Shown here: positions 27,530 to 37,744 of the stretch, one piece after another | How the letters are laid out: each line of letters starts with the position of its first letter | Position numbering within the stretch: the stretch's first letter is position 1 | Assembly (NCBI RefSeq): GCF_000970205.1 | Contig: NZ_CP009512.1 | Span: 3,720,001 to 3,784,000, forward strand | DNA: 64,000 nucleotides | Direction: 5' to 3' | Source of the DNA: Methanosarcina mazei S-6 | GTDB lineage: Archaea > Halobacteriota > Methanosarcinia > Methanosarcinales > Methanosarcinaceae | Made by a program: the position numbers and the translations under genes | The notes under the pieces: model-generated | Seen by the model: only the letters and a program-made list of their open reading frames with translations | Databases searched by the model: none | What the model was told of the DNA's origin: nothing

Positions 27530-27552
27530 TCTCTTTTTCTTTTTTCTTTAAA
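27530..27552 (+). terminator. T-rich terminator after mtaB
   Basis: Pyrimidine/T runs (CTCTTTTTCTTTTTT) start about 10 bp past the stop, typical of archaeal transcription termination. Confidence 0.6.
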
Positions 27553-27885
27553 TTTACTTACTGCACTTTTATCCTCATTTTTTGAAATGAAAAATATAGT
27601 GTAGCCTCTATAGCTCCTGCATCATCCCCACATGCTTTTCTATTATCTATAAATCGACTCCCGTTTTCCGCCATACATGAAGTCAGGAAAAGGCTGCTTC
27701 GCAAAAAACAGCGACAAAAACTTAACAGGCTGGATGTTGAGTTTTCAGACTTCCTGTAAAACGGTGAGACCACATTTACAGCATATTAACAAACAGACAT
27801 GAAGACGTTCCGGTCTGAAAACATGGATTATTCGGGGAGAAACAGACTGATAAATTTAATAAAGTTGGAATGCATATTCAATAAT
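27553..27885. other. Intergenic with possible decayed coding tail
   Basis: A plus-strand frame around 27600-27760 (SINRLPFSAIHEVRKRLLRK) looks protein-like but is short and has no start. It may be a fragment of a transposase or other gene. Nothing firmer can be said. Confidence 0.3.
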
Positions 27886-28026
27886 ATGATATTGCCAGAA
27901 AATACAATAATCAAATTGATACTGGTCACGATAGTTATTTTCGGCATAGCAACCTACTTCCTGTTAGCCAAATTATACGGATTAGCAAAATTATACTTAT
28001 GGCCTCAAGACAGGAGAAAACAGTAA
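27886..28026 (+). CDS. Small membrane protein, 46 residues
   Basis: From the ATG at 27886: MILPENTIIKLILVTIVIFG followed by IATYFLLAKLYGLAKLYLWP and a basic tail. It predicts one long or two short membrane helices. An AT-rich TATA-like stretch lies about 25-35 bp upstream, suggesting a leaderless transcript. The frame continues upstream to 27799 with poorer coding character. Function unknown. Confidence 0.45.
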   Translation: MILPENTIIKLILVTIVIFGIATYFLLAKLYGLAKLYLWPQDRRKQ

Positions 28027-28197
28027 ACGACTCGTGACCGGATTTCCTGTAAATCAAAGAAGAAACATTCCCCTTGGATATGATTACAACAACATCAGGC
28101 TTCGGATTTCAGGTTGATCCATGCTAACTTTTTTACCTCCACATGCAGGCTCTTCACTCCATCCAATATGAAGAAAAAACCTGAAAACGCCATCAAG

Positions 28198-28428
28198 TTA
28201 CAAAATTTCTATAATTTTATAGACAACAGTTGCAATAAAAAGTACCAGCAGTGGTCCGATCACCATGTTTAAAGAACTTATTATAGTTTTTCTTTGCACT
28301 TCCGATACTGAGAGGATATCCTTGAGCAGGAGAAATAAAACCAATCCGAATACAATTGCGTATTCAAATACAGGAATTCCGGTTGTGTTTACCATTGAGA
28401 CAGCACTGTATATCACACTTACTAGCAT
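28198..28428 (-). CDS. Small two-helix membrane protein, 76 residues
   Basis: ATG at 28428 with AAGGCG five bases upstream. Two hydrophobic segments (YAIVFGLVLFLLL and VIGPLLVLFIATVVYKII) flank a charged loop (KDILSVSEVQRKT). It lies at the edge of the surface polysaccharide cluster. I do not recognise a family. Confidence 0.6.
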   Translation of the reverse strand: MLVSVIYSAVSMVNTTGIPVFEYAIVFGLVLFLLLKDILSVSEVQRKTIISSLNMVIGPLLVLFIATVVYKIIEIL

Positions 28429-28931
28429 TTAAACGCCTTCGAATGAGTTTATTCTATGAAACCTTTGAAAATCTTCAATCCCATTATGTCGATGAATTAA
28501 AGCATTGAGAGTTAATTTCAACGTCCGTAGAATTCGAATATTGGAATTGAATTTAATAACTCTGTGTGAAACTATCCCCCACGTTCTGATTTATTAAGCA
28601 GAATAAGTAAATAAATTCAATAGAAAAAACTATTCTGAGGTTTAATAGTTACATAAGATATTGACTATTTGAAAGATTAAAAAATATTTTTTGAAATATT
28701 CAGTAATTGTAATATGAAGATGTATTATTCTATAACTATAAATTAGAAATGTGTGATTCCATATATAATATAGAAGTACTTTTTCCCTTTTTCTGCTATT
28801 AAATACGGGAAATTTACTCTAATAGATTAAAACCTGATCGTGACCTGAAACCGGTAGAACTCCTGGAATAGCTGAGTGCACATAAAAAAATTTAGTGAAC
28901 GGAAGACATCGAGTCTTCCCTCAGAAGTGGT
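28429..28931. other. AT-rich intergenic region
   Basis: No protein-like frame or clear repeat seen between the small membrane gene and the DUF362 gene. Confidence 0.4.
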
Positions 28932-30491
28932 TCATATTTGATTATCGAGGTCTATTGGGTGATAGTCTATGTAAGTATAATTTTCTTGATCACTCCAGGA
29001 CTCTGAAACTCCCAATCCCAGCTCAGCGGCATAAGATTGGACAAGACCTGTCGCCTGTGAACCTACTTCTCTTCTAACATAATCTACCATGACCGAGTCT
29101 GTTGCTACGGGGTCAACTCCAAAGAAAAGTGTTTCTGGAGGCTTGTTTCCAAATGACTTCCATAACGTAGGTGGACCATAATTAATATCGGGATTACCCA
29201 TTATACCGTCACCTACAACTAATCTTGTTTTTTCTCTAAAAACTGGATTATTATTGATGTCTGCCAAAAGTTTTGCAAACGGCTGGGCATTATGTGCAGG
29301 GTCATCACCCAGAGCATCGGCAGTATAATATACACTTCCAAAATTATTTTTCAAACTGAAAGTTACTCTCCCAACACTCTTCATTCCATGTCCTTTTAAC
29401 TGAGGCATATTAATTATATAAGTTGCATCAGCAAACACTTGAGCAGGCCTTATTTTTTCATCATATGCTGTGCTTGTAGATGCATATACGGAGTCATCTG
29501 GAACGTAACCGGTCACTGAAACGTTTGGTCTTCCTTCAATGTATGCCTCACAATTTTGATTTATATAGTACTGCACTCCCTTGTCTTCAATTCTTTCCCT
29601 AAATTTATCATGTATAGGCCTTGATGGGTCAGTTATCCATATTTTTTCCGAGGGGACACCAGCAGACTTCAATCCACTTATTACGGAATTTACAACTGCA
29701 GCATAATTAAGCATATTTGTATTGGAATCATCATTATAATAGAACCCATTAGAGGAAAAATGCCAGTTATTATTAAAATTCACTTTAATTACAACTGACT
29801 GCCCGGCAGTATATGGAATTATCTTTCTCCATCCTTCTTGAGGAGATGTTGTTCCAGTCAATTCCATAATTCCAGCATCTACCATTTTATCAATTTCAGT
29901 TTGATTCATGTAGTTATTAGGATTTCCCTCTCCTTCCCAGGTAGAAGCATTTGAATTATGAACTGTTACAACTCTATGAGGAGAAGGTAAATCATATGCA
30001 GCCGGAATTGTTGCAAATTCAATTTGACCAGATTCAGATTCAATGGAAGAATTTATTCCAGGTCCAGATTCTACAGGAGAGGCTACTGGCCCATTAAAGT
30101 AATTCGTAGTTAAAAATACTCCAAATCCAAATATAGAAGCCAGGATTAATGTAAACAGAGATAATCTACTAAATTTAAAATCCTGAGTGAAAAAACCTCT
30201 AATTTTTGTTAGAAACAAATAAAGTGGAGAAGCTACTGCAACTATTACAAATGTACTCAGGTTTGTAGCAGCAACTCTCTGGCAGGGATAAACAATTCTT
30301 GAGGGTTTGGTTCCTGACTTATATATTAACCAAAACAAGCTTGCAAGAGCTACGAAGAAAAAACTGGATTCAATTTTGTGCCACAAATGTTTTATCCTGT
30401 ATTTCAAAGGAATTTTTCCAGAATGGCTATAATTATGGGAATGGACTTTATCATGGGAATTATTACAATGATCACTTATAAAATCTTTCAT
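28932..30491 (-). CDS. DUF362-domain membrane-anchored protein
   Basis: 519 residues, ATG with a CGGAGA site. A His/Asn-rich N-terminus precedes three hydrophobic segments (about 35-55, 75-95 and 110-130). The large C-terminal domain has DUF362 features: VVIKVNFNNNWHFSS, WITDPSRPIHDKF, YIINMPQLKGHGMKSVGRVT, SLKNNFGSVY and FGVDPVATDSVMVDYVRRE. DUF362 proteins are often iron-sulfur or redox linked, but no Cys cluster motif is present here. It is the last gene of the minus-strand surface cluster, after the methyltransferase. Confidence 0.85.
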   Translation of the reverse strand: MKDFISDHCNNSHDKVHSHNYSHSGKIPLKYRIKHLWHKIESSFFFVALASLFWLIYKSGTKPSRIVYPCQRVAATNLSTFVIVAVASPLYLFLTKIRGFFTQDFKFSRLSLFTLILASIFGFGVFLTTNYFNGPVASPVESGPGINSSIESESGQIEFATIPAAYDLPSPHRVVTVHNSNASTWEGEGNPNNYMNQTEIDKMVDAGIMELTGTTSPQEGWRKIIPYTAGQSVVIKVNFNNNWHFSSNGFYYNDDSNTNMLNYAAVVNSVISGLKSAGVPSEKIWITDPSRPIHDKFRERIEDKGVQYYINQNCEAYIEGRPNVSVTGYVPDDSVYASTSTAYDEKIRPAQVFADATYIINMPQLKGHGMKSVGRVTFSLKNNFGSVYYTADALGDDPAHNAQPFAKLLADINNNPVFREKTRLVVGDGIMGNPDINYGPPTLWKSFGNKPPETLFFGVDPVATDSVMVDYVRREVGSQATGLVQSYAAELGLGVSESWSDQENYTYIDYHPIDLDNQI

Positions 30492-30946
30492 ATGATCTCC
30501 GGATGTTATTCATTATAATTACGCATATAGAGCAAACTTTCAGATGATATTAATTATATATTGTCATTTTTTTGCATCAAATTACAGATTTAAAAGTATA
30601 TAGTTTTAGAAACTGGAAAGTAAATAAACTTAATAGAAGAAATATTCCTTACAGTTTGTAGCGTCACCCAGTAAACAAATCTATTTCTTTGAATATTAGA
30701 ATTTAAAAAATAAATATTCAAATCATGAAATTGAATTAAAAAAATCTTATTGATCTGAGAATAAAACCGTTTTTTGGATGAGACACACAATAGTTTGACG
30801 CCTTATCCTCATTACAGTAAAAATGTAATTAAGAATATAAATCGAAGATATAACAACAGACTCCGGGAAATCTGCCCATTCCCGGAAGCTGCAGGGAATT
30901 CCAGTTAAATAAACAATACCCAAACGGGAAACTAAGTATTTAAAAA
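30492..30946. other. AT-rich intergenic region
   Basis: No supported gene. It probably carries the promoter of the DUF362 gene. Confidence 0.4.
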
Positions 30947-31963
30947 TTAATAGAAAAGCTTTAACACTTCAGGAATTAGATCATCTCTATAATATTTAAT
31001 TTGAGCAAGGTTCAATTCATTTATATTTATTGGAATTATTTCTCTATTTACCTGAACCTCAGGTTTATAGTCTGTTCGTTTAATACCAAACACTTCAAAG
31101 TCGGATCCTAAGATAATTATCGAGAGATTATTTATAAAATCTGAAAATGGTATGTATCTAATAAAACGAAAATCCTTTGTGAAGCTTTCACGGCTAATTA
31201 CAGGATTAGATGTAATATCAGTTATTGTTTCCATATATTCTTTAGATGTGCGAAAATGATGTGTAATTCCAATTCTTGCTGCTCTATTAATCTTTGTGAT
31301 AAATAATTTTAGCAATGATGACACACAGGGTTCTTTGATGATAATTAGTCCATTTGGAGAACAAACTCTCCAGATTTCGTCTAAAAGAGATTTAGGGTCA
31401 TTGATGTGATGAAGGGTCTCCTTGCAAAATACTATATCGAATGATTGATCCTTAAAAGGTAGCACTGTACAGTCAGTAATTACTCTTTCAAAATAACATT
31501 CTTTTACCACCTTATCTGATGCAAAGATAAATTCCGGGCATATCTCTGTGGCGGTTACATCATAACCCCTACTCGCAAACTGCCAGGCCTGAAAACACCC
31601 CCAACCGGACCCGATATCTAACACCTTTCTTCTATTCATAGAGTTCTCATCAAAAGCTTCTATGTAATCGATAATCTGTTTACCTTTTTTAGAACTAGAC
31701 ATTGCAAAATTTATATGAGATTGTAGATCATTAGCAGTAGAAGTCCATTCATTTTCAGCTTTGATCTCTTTTATTCTTTCTTCCTTGTGATCAAGCTTTA
31801 GACCAAAAATAGAAACTCCTTCTTCGATATCAAAATTAAAATGACAATTTATGCAATGAAGGCTTCCTTTAGTAACATTATCCATCTCATTTTGAATTTC
31901 ATTTAATTTAAGATTTCCCAGACAACGTGGACAGGATAAAGTATTCAAAAAACTTTTATACAC
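30947..31963 (-). CDS. SAM-dependent methyltransferase with N-terminal zinc ribbon
   Basis: 338 residues from a GTG behind AGGGGG. An N-terminal Trm112-like zinc ribbon has CPRC and CINC pairs (residues ~11-40). A class I methyltransferase domain follows with motif I VLDIGSGWGCFQAW, acidic motif II TATE, and FDIVFCKETLHHI. Proteins of this build are common in polysaccharide and glycolipid clusters, where they methylate sugars or lipid carriers. The substrate cannot be read from the sequence. Confidence 0.85.
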   Translation of the reverse strand: MYKSFLNTLSCPRCLGNLKLNEIQNEMDNVTKGSLHCINCHFNFDIEEGVSIFGLKLDHKEERIKEIKAENEWTSTANDLQSHINFAMSSSKKGKQIIDYIEAFDENSMNRRKVLDIGSGWGCFQAWQFASRGYDVTATEICPEFIFASDKVVKECYFERVITDCTVLPFKDQSFDIVFCKETLHHINDPKSLLDEIWRVCSPNGLIIIKEPCVSSLLKLFITKINRAARIGITHHFRTSKEYMETITDITSNPVISRESFTKDFRFIRYIPFSDFINNLSIIILGSDFEVFGIKRTDYKPEVQVNREIIPININELNLAQIKYYRDDLIPEVLKLFY

Positions 31964-32478
31964 AATAAACCCCCTTTTATTACTAAACGTGATTAACTAT
32001 ATTAATATTAAAGAATATGAAATAAGAAAAATAGTTATACTAGCCATTATTTAGAAGAATATTTCCTTTTTATATCACGACTCTTTTGAATAAAATTTTT
32101 GTTATTTTTTACAGGAGAAAATGTAAACCCCTGACTGTATATCTGAGAGTATATAAGATTTAGCTTCAAAACATTCAACTGTTATTGCTTCTGCTAAATT
32201 ATTTTTCGTATTAAGAATCTGTGATAGTAATTGCTATCACCACAACCCATAGAGAAAACCAGGCAAGAAGACTGTAAAGAGAACTGTATAACGGGGAATC
32301 TCCTATACCTGAAAGAGCCGGGATCATTAAGACGGAGAAAACCAAAATATATAAAGCATCTCAAGTGCAGTTTCATGCCCGGATATCCAATTTACCCTTG
32401 AGAACGGAAGGAGCCTGCATGAATTACTAGCAGTACAGGACTTTTGGTACACTGCCAAAAATTATGGAATTAATCAAA

Positions 32479-32610
32479 GAGCCTATCCCAAAACTCGAAA
32501 TTTGCTCTTTTGGGTCTCGTATTTTGAGTGACCAATCAATCTCCTGATTGTGAAAGCATTCATGAATAATTCTGATAATTGGGATCAAAACTGGGTTTTG
32601 GGATGAGCTC
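32479..32610. mobile_element. MITE-like element, 132 bp, with 18-bp terminal inverted repeats
   Basis: The left end GAGCCTATCCCAAAACTC (32479-32496) matches the complement of the right end (32593-32610) at 15 of 18 positions. The interior has no gene; short frames across it are incidental. The rest of 31964-32769 is AT-rich and empty. Confidence 0.6.
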
Positions 32611-32769
32611 AAAAATAAAGTCTTCAGGTCTTACCAAAAACTGTAGTATTCTTAACTGTAACCATTACGAACCATAGTTTTCTGAGAGTTCATTTATTGC
32701 TATCATATTGTGCCATAACATTATTGCAAAAATTGTAAGTCCTACATTTGTGTAATTTATGTAATACTG

Positions 32770-34041
32770 TTACATCGCTTTTATCAATAAATTCTGGAAC
32801 CTGGCCTTCCTGAAAACCTGAATTAGAATTATCAACGCTCCAGTTCCGTAACTGATTATCCAGGCATATCCGATCCCTTCAATCCCAAGAACAGGTATAA
32901 GCAGAAAAGCCAATCCGATTAACAAAATAAAAATTATTCCGCTAAGTAATGTAATTTCCTTAGTATCTTTCTGAATCCTTTTTATTGCAAAGTAGACATT
33001 ATTCACCACCACAAAAAAACTGGCAAAGATCATTAGCCTGAAAACACCTGAACCCCCTGCAACATAATCCTGCCCAATGAATCCGAGTATCAGGCTGCCA
33101 TATAAGTAGAAAAATAACGCAATTGGAGTTAGAAGCAAAAATATAATGACAAGTGATTGAATAACGGTTTTTTTCAGTGATTGACCATTACTCCCTTCAA
33201 CAAACAAAGATGTACTGATAGATTCTGGAATCATAAATAATAAAGACACAATCCCAAAGACAATGTAGTAATAAGCTGCCTGTTCAACCAGATGCATATT
33301 CAGGATCATAATTGGCAATAATGTATTCGGAACAGTCATAAACAAACCTGTAAGGAAGTTTCCGGCAGAAAAATTAAAACTATCAGTCAAAAATTTACGG
33401 TCTATTTTCAGTTTTAGATCAGTCCCGGACTTCAAAATTAGAACTAAAGAAATTAAAAATGCAATAAAGAATGAGGCACCCACTGCATAGAAAATTCCAA
33501 TAGCTCCCAGAGAGATAAATAGTATCACAAACAGCACTCTGGAACCCACAATCAGGTTCAAATACAGTTGAAATTCTGCTTCTCTAATTGCGACAAAAAA
33601 GATACCTGCCATGAATATTACTGAGCTCGAAGTAAGTGATATGAAGTAAAAAAGAGTATATAGTGGTGATCTTAAAAAAGAGAGTTCTGGTGAAAAAGAA
33701 TTTATCCCTGATATAAATATTAAGCCAAAGATTAATGCAATTAATGTTGAAATAACTGTAGATGTGCTGAAAACCTTACATTTATCATGCGTGGGAAAAA
33801 AACGGATAATTGAATAATCAAGGCCAAATCTTGATAAATTAACAATTAATGTCATTGAGGACATAATTCCAGTTGCAATTCCCACATCGCTTGCGGAATA
33901 AAATTTTGCAGCCAGAAACCAGAAAATAAAGCCAAAACCTGCAGTAGATATGCTTGAGAGCATGAGAAAAAAAGCATTTTTAAATAAAGAGTCATGAAGG
34001 AAGTTAATGTGATGTATTTTTGTTTGAATGTATGAAATCAT
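32770..34041 (-). CDS. Polysaccharide flippase (Wzx/MATE-like)
   Basis: 423 residues with about 12 hydrophobic helices spread over the whole length, starting at an ATG with AAGGAG seven bases upstream. The N-terminus (NAFFLMLSSISTAGFGFIFW) and the later IIRFFPTH and SLLFMIPESISTSLFVEGS are typical of oligosaccharide flippases of the MVF superfamily. It would move lipid-linked glycans made by the adjacent glycosyltransferases across the membrane. Confidence 0.9.
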   Translation of the reverse strand: MISYIQTKIHHINFLHDSLFKNAFFLMLSSISTAGFGFIFWFLAAKFYSASDVGIATGIMSSMTLIVNLSRFGLDYSIIRFFPTHDKCKVFSTSTVISTLIALIFGLIFISGINSFSPELSFLRSPLYTLFYFISLTSSSVIFMAGIFFVAIREAEFQLYLNLIVGSRVLFVILFISLGAIGIFYAVGASFFIAFLISLVLILKSGTDLKLKIDRKFLTDSFNFSAGNFLTGLFMTVPNTLLPIMILNMHLVEQAAYYYIVFGIVSLLFMIPESISTSLFVEGSNGQSLKKTVIQSLVIIFLLLTPIALFFYLYGSLILGFIGQDYVAGGSGVFRLMIFASFFVVVNNVYFAIKRIQKDTKEITLLSGIIFILLIGLAFLLIPVLGIEGIGYAWIISYGTGALIILIQVFRKARFQNLLIKAM

Positions 34042-34117
34042 TGTCGAACTCCTTCATTTGTCATTAGTTTAATAGTTTTCTTGCCTGCTTATTACGATCC
34101 CTGTGCAAAATTGTTTT

Positions 34118-36343
34118 TTACTCCGCCAGATATAAATGGGATTTTTCACTATTATATATTTTATTAGAATTTTTTAATGTGGAATTATAAAATAATGTGT
34201 CTTGTAAATCCACGTCTTCTTCACCATCTTCTACTTTATCCACGGAATATTTCCCGAGAAATAAATATGAATTATATAGTGTTGTTGTGTTTGTTTGTAT
34301 TGGGATTAAATCCTTTGAGTAGAAATTTTCTGCGACTAATAAACCATCTCTGCTCTTTATAGTATCCCACTGGTTGAATACAGCTATTCTATTATGCTCA
34401 TTCTCGTGAGATTTGAGCCAGTCAACTCCACAAATCTCACTTTCAGAATAAACAGGCCAACCGGAATTTGGATTTATATTTATACAGTAGCCCGGAAGTG
34501 GGTATCCAGTCATCCAAAATATAAATCCGGAATTAAATACAAAAAAGATCATTAAAAATATAGAAAAACAGAGTCTTGCTTTTTTAGAGAGATTAGTTAT
34601 GTGATTTTTATTAATAGCTTCGTTTCTGGTTAATGTGGATTCAAAAATTAAATTTAGATTTCCATTTTCTTTATTACGATAAATCCTTTTAGAAATAATA
34701 CGCGCATACACACTATTTAGATTTTTTACACAGAAACTATACCCCCAAATTGATAAAGGAGATAATAAAATTAAAGTTATTTGCAAAATTCTATCGAGCC
34801 CCATTCCATAAGTTTTGAAGAATTGTACAAAGAGAAACGCATAAAAAATAATTGTAAGTAGAGCAATCTCAAAGGATTTAGTTTTGTTATGCATAATAGA
34901 TAACAATAGATTCAAGACCCCAATAAATATGAAAAACTGGAGAATTAAATGTATCAACATATAAATAACCCATAATATTCCATTAGAGAGATATGACAAA
35001 TAAGCTGAAGCTGATCTACCATCATTATTTGCTTGAAATATATCCTTTATGCCACTTAGAAAGTGATACCCAACCTGAGTGATAACCTCAAATACATCTC
35101 CAGCTGAGATATAGATATACCAGCTGAATGTGAGTACAGAAAACAAAAGAGTATAGGTTGGTGTTAAAAAGGAGGTATCCGCATTAACTCTAAATCTGCT
35201 CATCATGGATACAAAAATAAGAGAAAACACAAAAAAATAACTTATACCATAATGGGATACCACTAAGGAAAAAGAAAATATAAAAAGAAGAATTCTTTTT
35301 TGAGTATTAAAAATACTTAGAATCAAAATAAGCGCTAGAAACAACTCTGCAATATGCTGTTTATCGGGCATATCTTTATAAAATCCATAGAAAAATATGA
35401 ATACGAATACTGATAGCATTGCTATTTCAGAGTCTATTTTGTAATTTCCAAAATCCAGTTCTTTATAGACATAATATAAGGCAAGAGGGGTTAACGAGAA
35501 AAAAAATGGGAATATTATCTTGAAAACCCATATAACGTTTAAATCACAAATTAAAGAATAAACTGGACTTAAAATAGTGAATAAAAGGAGAGGTACCATG
35601 GTTTTATTACCTGGATTCCATATGCCGTTTTCTAGGACGTATTTTGAAGTATGTGCTTCATAAAATATATCATAAGACCATAAATGAGTTGAAATTAAGT
35701 TCATATTATACAGTATTGCGAGTGAAATGGATAAAATCATAAAAGGATAAAGGTCCCTTGAGATCCTATCTAAAGCGATTAATATGGGGGATAATGATAT
35801 TACAAAAAGTAATATCAGAACAGGCATATTGAAATTATAATGATTCACAGATTCTGTTCCAAGTATACTGAATAAGGGCAGAAGAATAAAATAAAATAAC
35901 ATAGGAGAAAATGTAATACGTAACTGATTTTGAGATGAATTGAATTTTTTATCCCTGAAATAATAGATAATCATCAAGACTAAAATTGAAATATTTAAAG
36001 AATAGAAAAGAGGAAAAGTTGAAATTGGCTTCGAAACCCCAATATATGGAAGAAACATATTCACAGTAAATCCAAAGATCATAATAAAAGAAAGACTCAA
36101 ACCAATAGCTAATAGAAGGGTTACCACTCTATCAATATCATGTACTTTAAAAATTCTTAAGATAATGTATCCGGGAATGAAGGTAAGAATAACAAATCCG
36201 AGTATTTTCGACAATATTTCTATGCTATATAAAGGCACATTTGAGATAAAAGAAAAATCATAAGCTACCAGAATAGACCATATAAATAGATTAAACCTTC
36301 TTGTACTCCAATCGTTTAATCTAAATAAGTCAGGTATTATCAT
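34118..36343 (-). CDS. DUF2206-type polytopic membrane protein
   Basis: 741 residues with at least twelve membrane helices up to about residue 600. An extracytoplasmic C-terminal tail follows (TGYPLPGYCININPNSG, ESEICGVDWLKSHEN, AVFNQWDT). The architecture resembles GT-C-type membrane enzymes (Stt3/ArnT-like) and matches Methanosarcina proteins called DUF2206, often found in surface polysaccharide clusters. A glycosyl or oligosaccharyl transfer role is inference. ATG with GAGGG eight bases upstream. Confidence 0.75.
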   Translation of the reverse strand: MIIPDLFRLNDWSTRRFNLFIWSILVAYDFSFISNVPLYSIEILSKILGFVILTFIPGYIILRIFKVHDIDRVVTLLLAIGLSLSFIMIFGFTVNMFLPYIGVSKPISTFPLFYSLNISILVLMIIYYFRDKKFNSSQNQLRITFSPMLFYFILLPLFSILGTESVNHYNFNMPVLILLFVISLSPILIALDRISRDLYPFMILSISLAILYNMNLISTHLWSYDIFYEAHTSKYVLENGIWNPGNKTMVPLLLFTILSPVYSLICDLNVIWVFKIIFPFFFSLTPLALYYVYKELDFGNYKIDSEIAMLSVFVFIFFYGFYKDMPDKQHIAELFLALILILSIFNTQKRILLFIFSFSLVVSHYGISYFFVFSLIFVSMMSRFRVNADTSFLTPTYTLLFSVLTFSWYIYISAGDVFEVITQVGYHFLSGIKDIFQANNDGRSASAYLSYLSNGILWVIYMLIHLILQFFIFIGVLNLLLSIMHNKTKSFEIALLTIIFYAFLFVQFFKTYGMGLDRILQITLILLSPLSIWGYSFCVKNLNSVYARIISKRIYRNKENGNLNLIFESTLTRNEAINKNHITNLSKKARLCFSIFLMIFFVFNSGFIFWMTGYPLPGYCININPNSGWPVYSESEICGVDWLKSHENEHNRIAVFNQWDTIKSRDGLLVAENFYSKDLIPIQTNTTTLYNSYLFLGKYSVDKVEDGEEDVDLQDTLFYNSTLKNSNKIYNSEKSHLYLAE

Positions 36344-36439
36344 CAGATGGTCCCTCTTCTGGTAAGATAATTAATCCTCAAATAAGAGAAATTTAATTTT
36401 TTTTATTTAAGAGTGTTGTTTGTATAAACAGGTAGATAA

Positions 36440-37546
36440 TTACTGCAAGCTACCTATTAAATACCGGGGTTTTTCGAAATTCCCCAGAAGTTTTTGATAC
36501 TCTACTATGGTTTTTTGAGCAATCCCTTTCCATGACATATTCTCTTTCATAAATTCATATGCTGCACTACCCATACTATTCTTTAGATTTTTATTAAGTA
36601 AGATATTTAATAAAGAATCGGCTAGAAGTTTAGAATCTCTAGGTGGTACGATAAAGCCTGTAACACCGTCTACAATAACTTCCGAGAGGCTTCCCACATC
36701 TGTTGCAACTACAGGTTTTTTAAAAGCGTAAGCTATTGGAATTATCCCGGTTTGTGACGCTTCAACGTAAGGAAGAACGACAACTGAACTCTTTTGAAAT
36801 AATTCAGAAACTTTCTCATCCGGGATATATTCGTTGATTATTTCAAAGTGATTTTTATGATTTATCATGCTTTCATATTTAGAGAAATCACCACTACCAA
36901 CAATAATTATCTTAATATTGGGTATTTTTTCGGATATCAGAGGCTCTGCTTTTATTAGATAATCTATTCCTTTATACTCAAGTATTCTGCCAAAAAATAG
37001 AATTGTATTTTCTTCTTCATTAATTTTTTTATGAATTATAGAGCTAAAAAAGGAGTAATCCCCATGAGGTATGATAGATATTTTTGAATTCAAAACACCT
37101 CTCTTAATCAACTCTAATTTGAGTTTTTCCCCATGGACAAAATCCAAATCCGCAAGTTTGGAAGTAATTAATGTACTCATGTCGCAGATGAGATTCTTTT
37201 GGTCAGAATGTAACTGAACGTCATGCACTGTAGCAGCAACAGGAGCTATTTTTTTTAAGACCGGTAGTAAAGGAACTATGAATGGATGCACCATACTGGT
37301 GTGTATGATATCGGGACCAATATCCAAAAGATACTTAACCATCAGATCTATTCGATACCCATGTCGATCAATAGAAGGAATTTTTCTCAAAATTACACGA
37401 CTATTAAAGAGATTTTCATTAATACCTTCTGGAGCAATTAGATAAACATCACATTCAGCACTAAAATCAGCTAAAGAATTACAAAGCTGCGAGACATAGT
37501 GTACCATCCCACCTTTATTTATCAATAAAATGAAACATATTCTAAT
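36440..37546 (-). CDS. Glycosyltransferase family 4, probable ATT start
   Basis: A TTG at 37525 would remove the first beta strand. Reading from the ATT at 37546 gives IRICFILLINKGGMVHYVSQ, the normal GT4 N-terminus, behind GGGGG seven bases upstream. A TGA closes the frame 5 codons before it. About 368 residues: GT-B fold with TVHDVQLHS, the linker NTILFFGRILEYKGIDYLI, and the donor-site stretch VVLPYVEASQTGIIPIAYAF with catalytic EASQTGIIP. It uses an activated sugar in surface glycan synthesis. Confidence 0.85.
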   Translation of the reverse strand: MRICFILLINKGGMVHYVSQLCNSLADFSAECDVYLIAPEGINENLFNSRVILRKIPSIDRHGYRIDLMVKYLLDIGPDIIHTSMVHPFIVPLLPVLKKIAPVAATVHDVQLHSDQKNLICDMSTLITSKLADLDFVHGEKLKLELIKRGVLNSKISIIPHGDYSFFSSIIHKKINEEENTILFFGRILEYKGIDYLIKAEPLISEKIPNIKIIIVGSGDFSKYESMINHKNHFEIINEYIPDEKVSELFQKSSVVVLPYVEASQTGIIPIAYAFKKPVVATDVGSLSEVIVDGVTGFIVPPRDSKLLADSLLNILLNKNLKNSMGSAAYEFMKENMSWKGIAQKTIVEYQKLLGNFEKPRYLIGSLQ

Positions 37547-37744
37547 AAAACCGCCCCCAAGTCAGTTTATATTTCAATGATTGTTTGAAACCTCATAATT
37601 CAAAATGTTCAAAATCACCTTTAAATGAATTATTATCAGTAATGCAATCTTACAAAGTGCTTTCTTTTTTGCGAATTTAGAGAGAGTTTTAAGTTTGAGG
37701 AGAAAATTTACGAGAATGCCTGGAATAAATGCGTAAATCAAATA

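Noticed and set aside
32194-32612. Small minus-strand ORFs
   Set aside because: They overlap the MITE-like element and adjacent AT-rich DNA, with no protein features.
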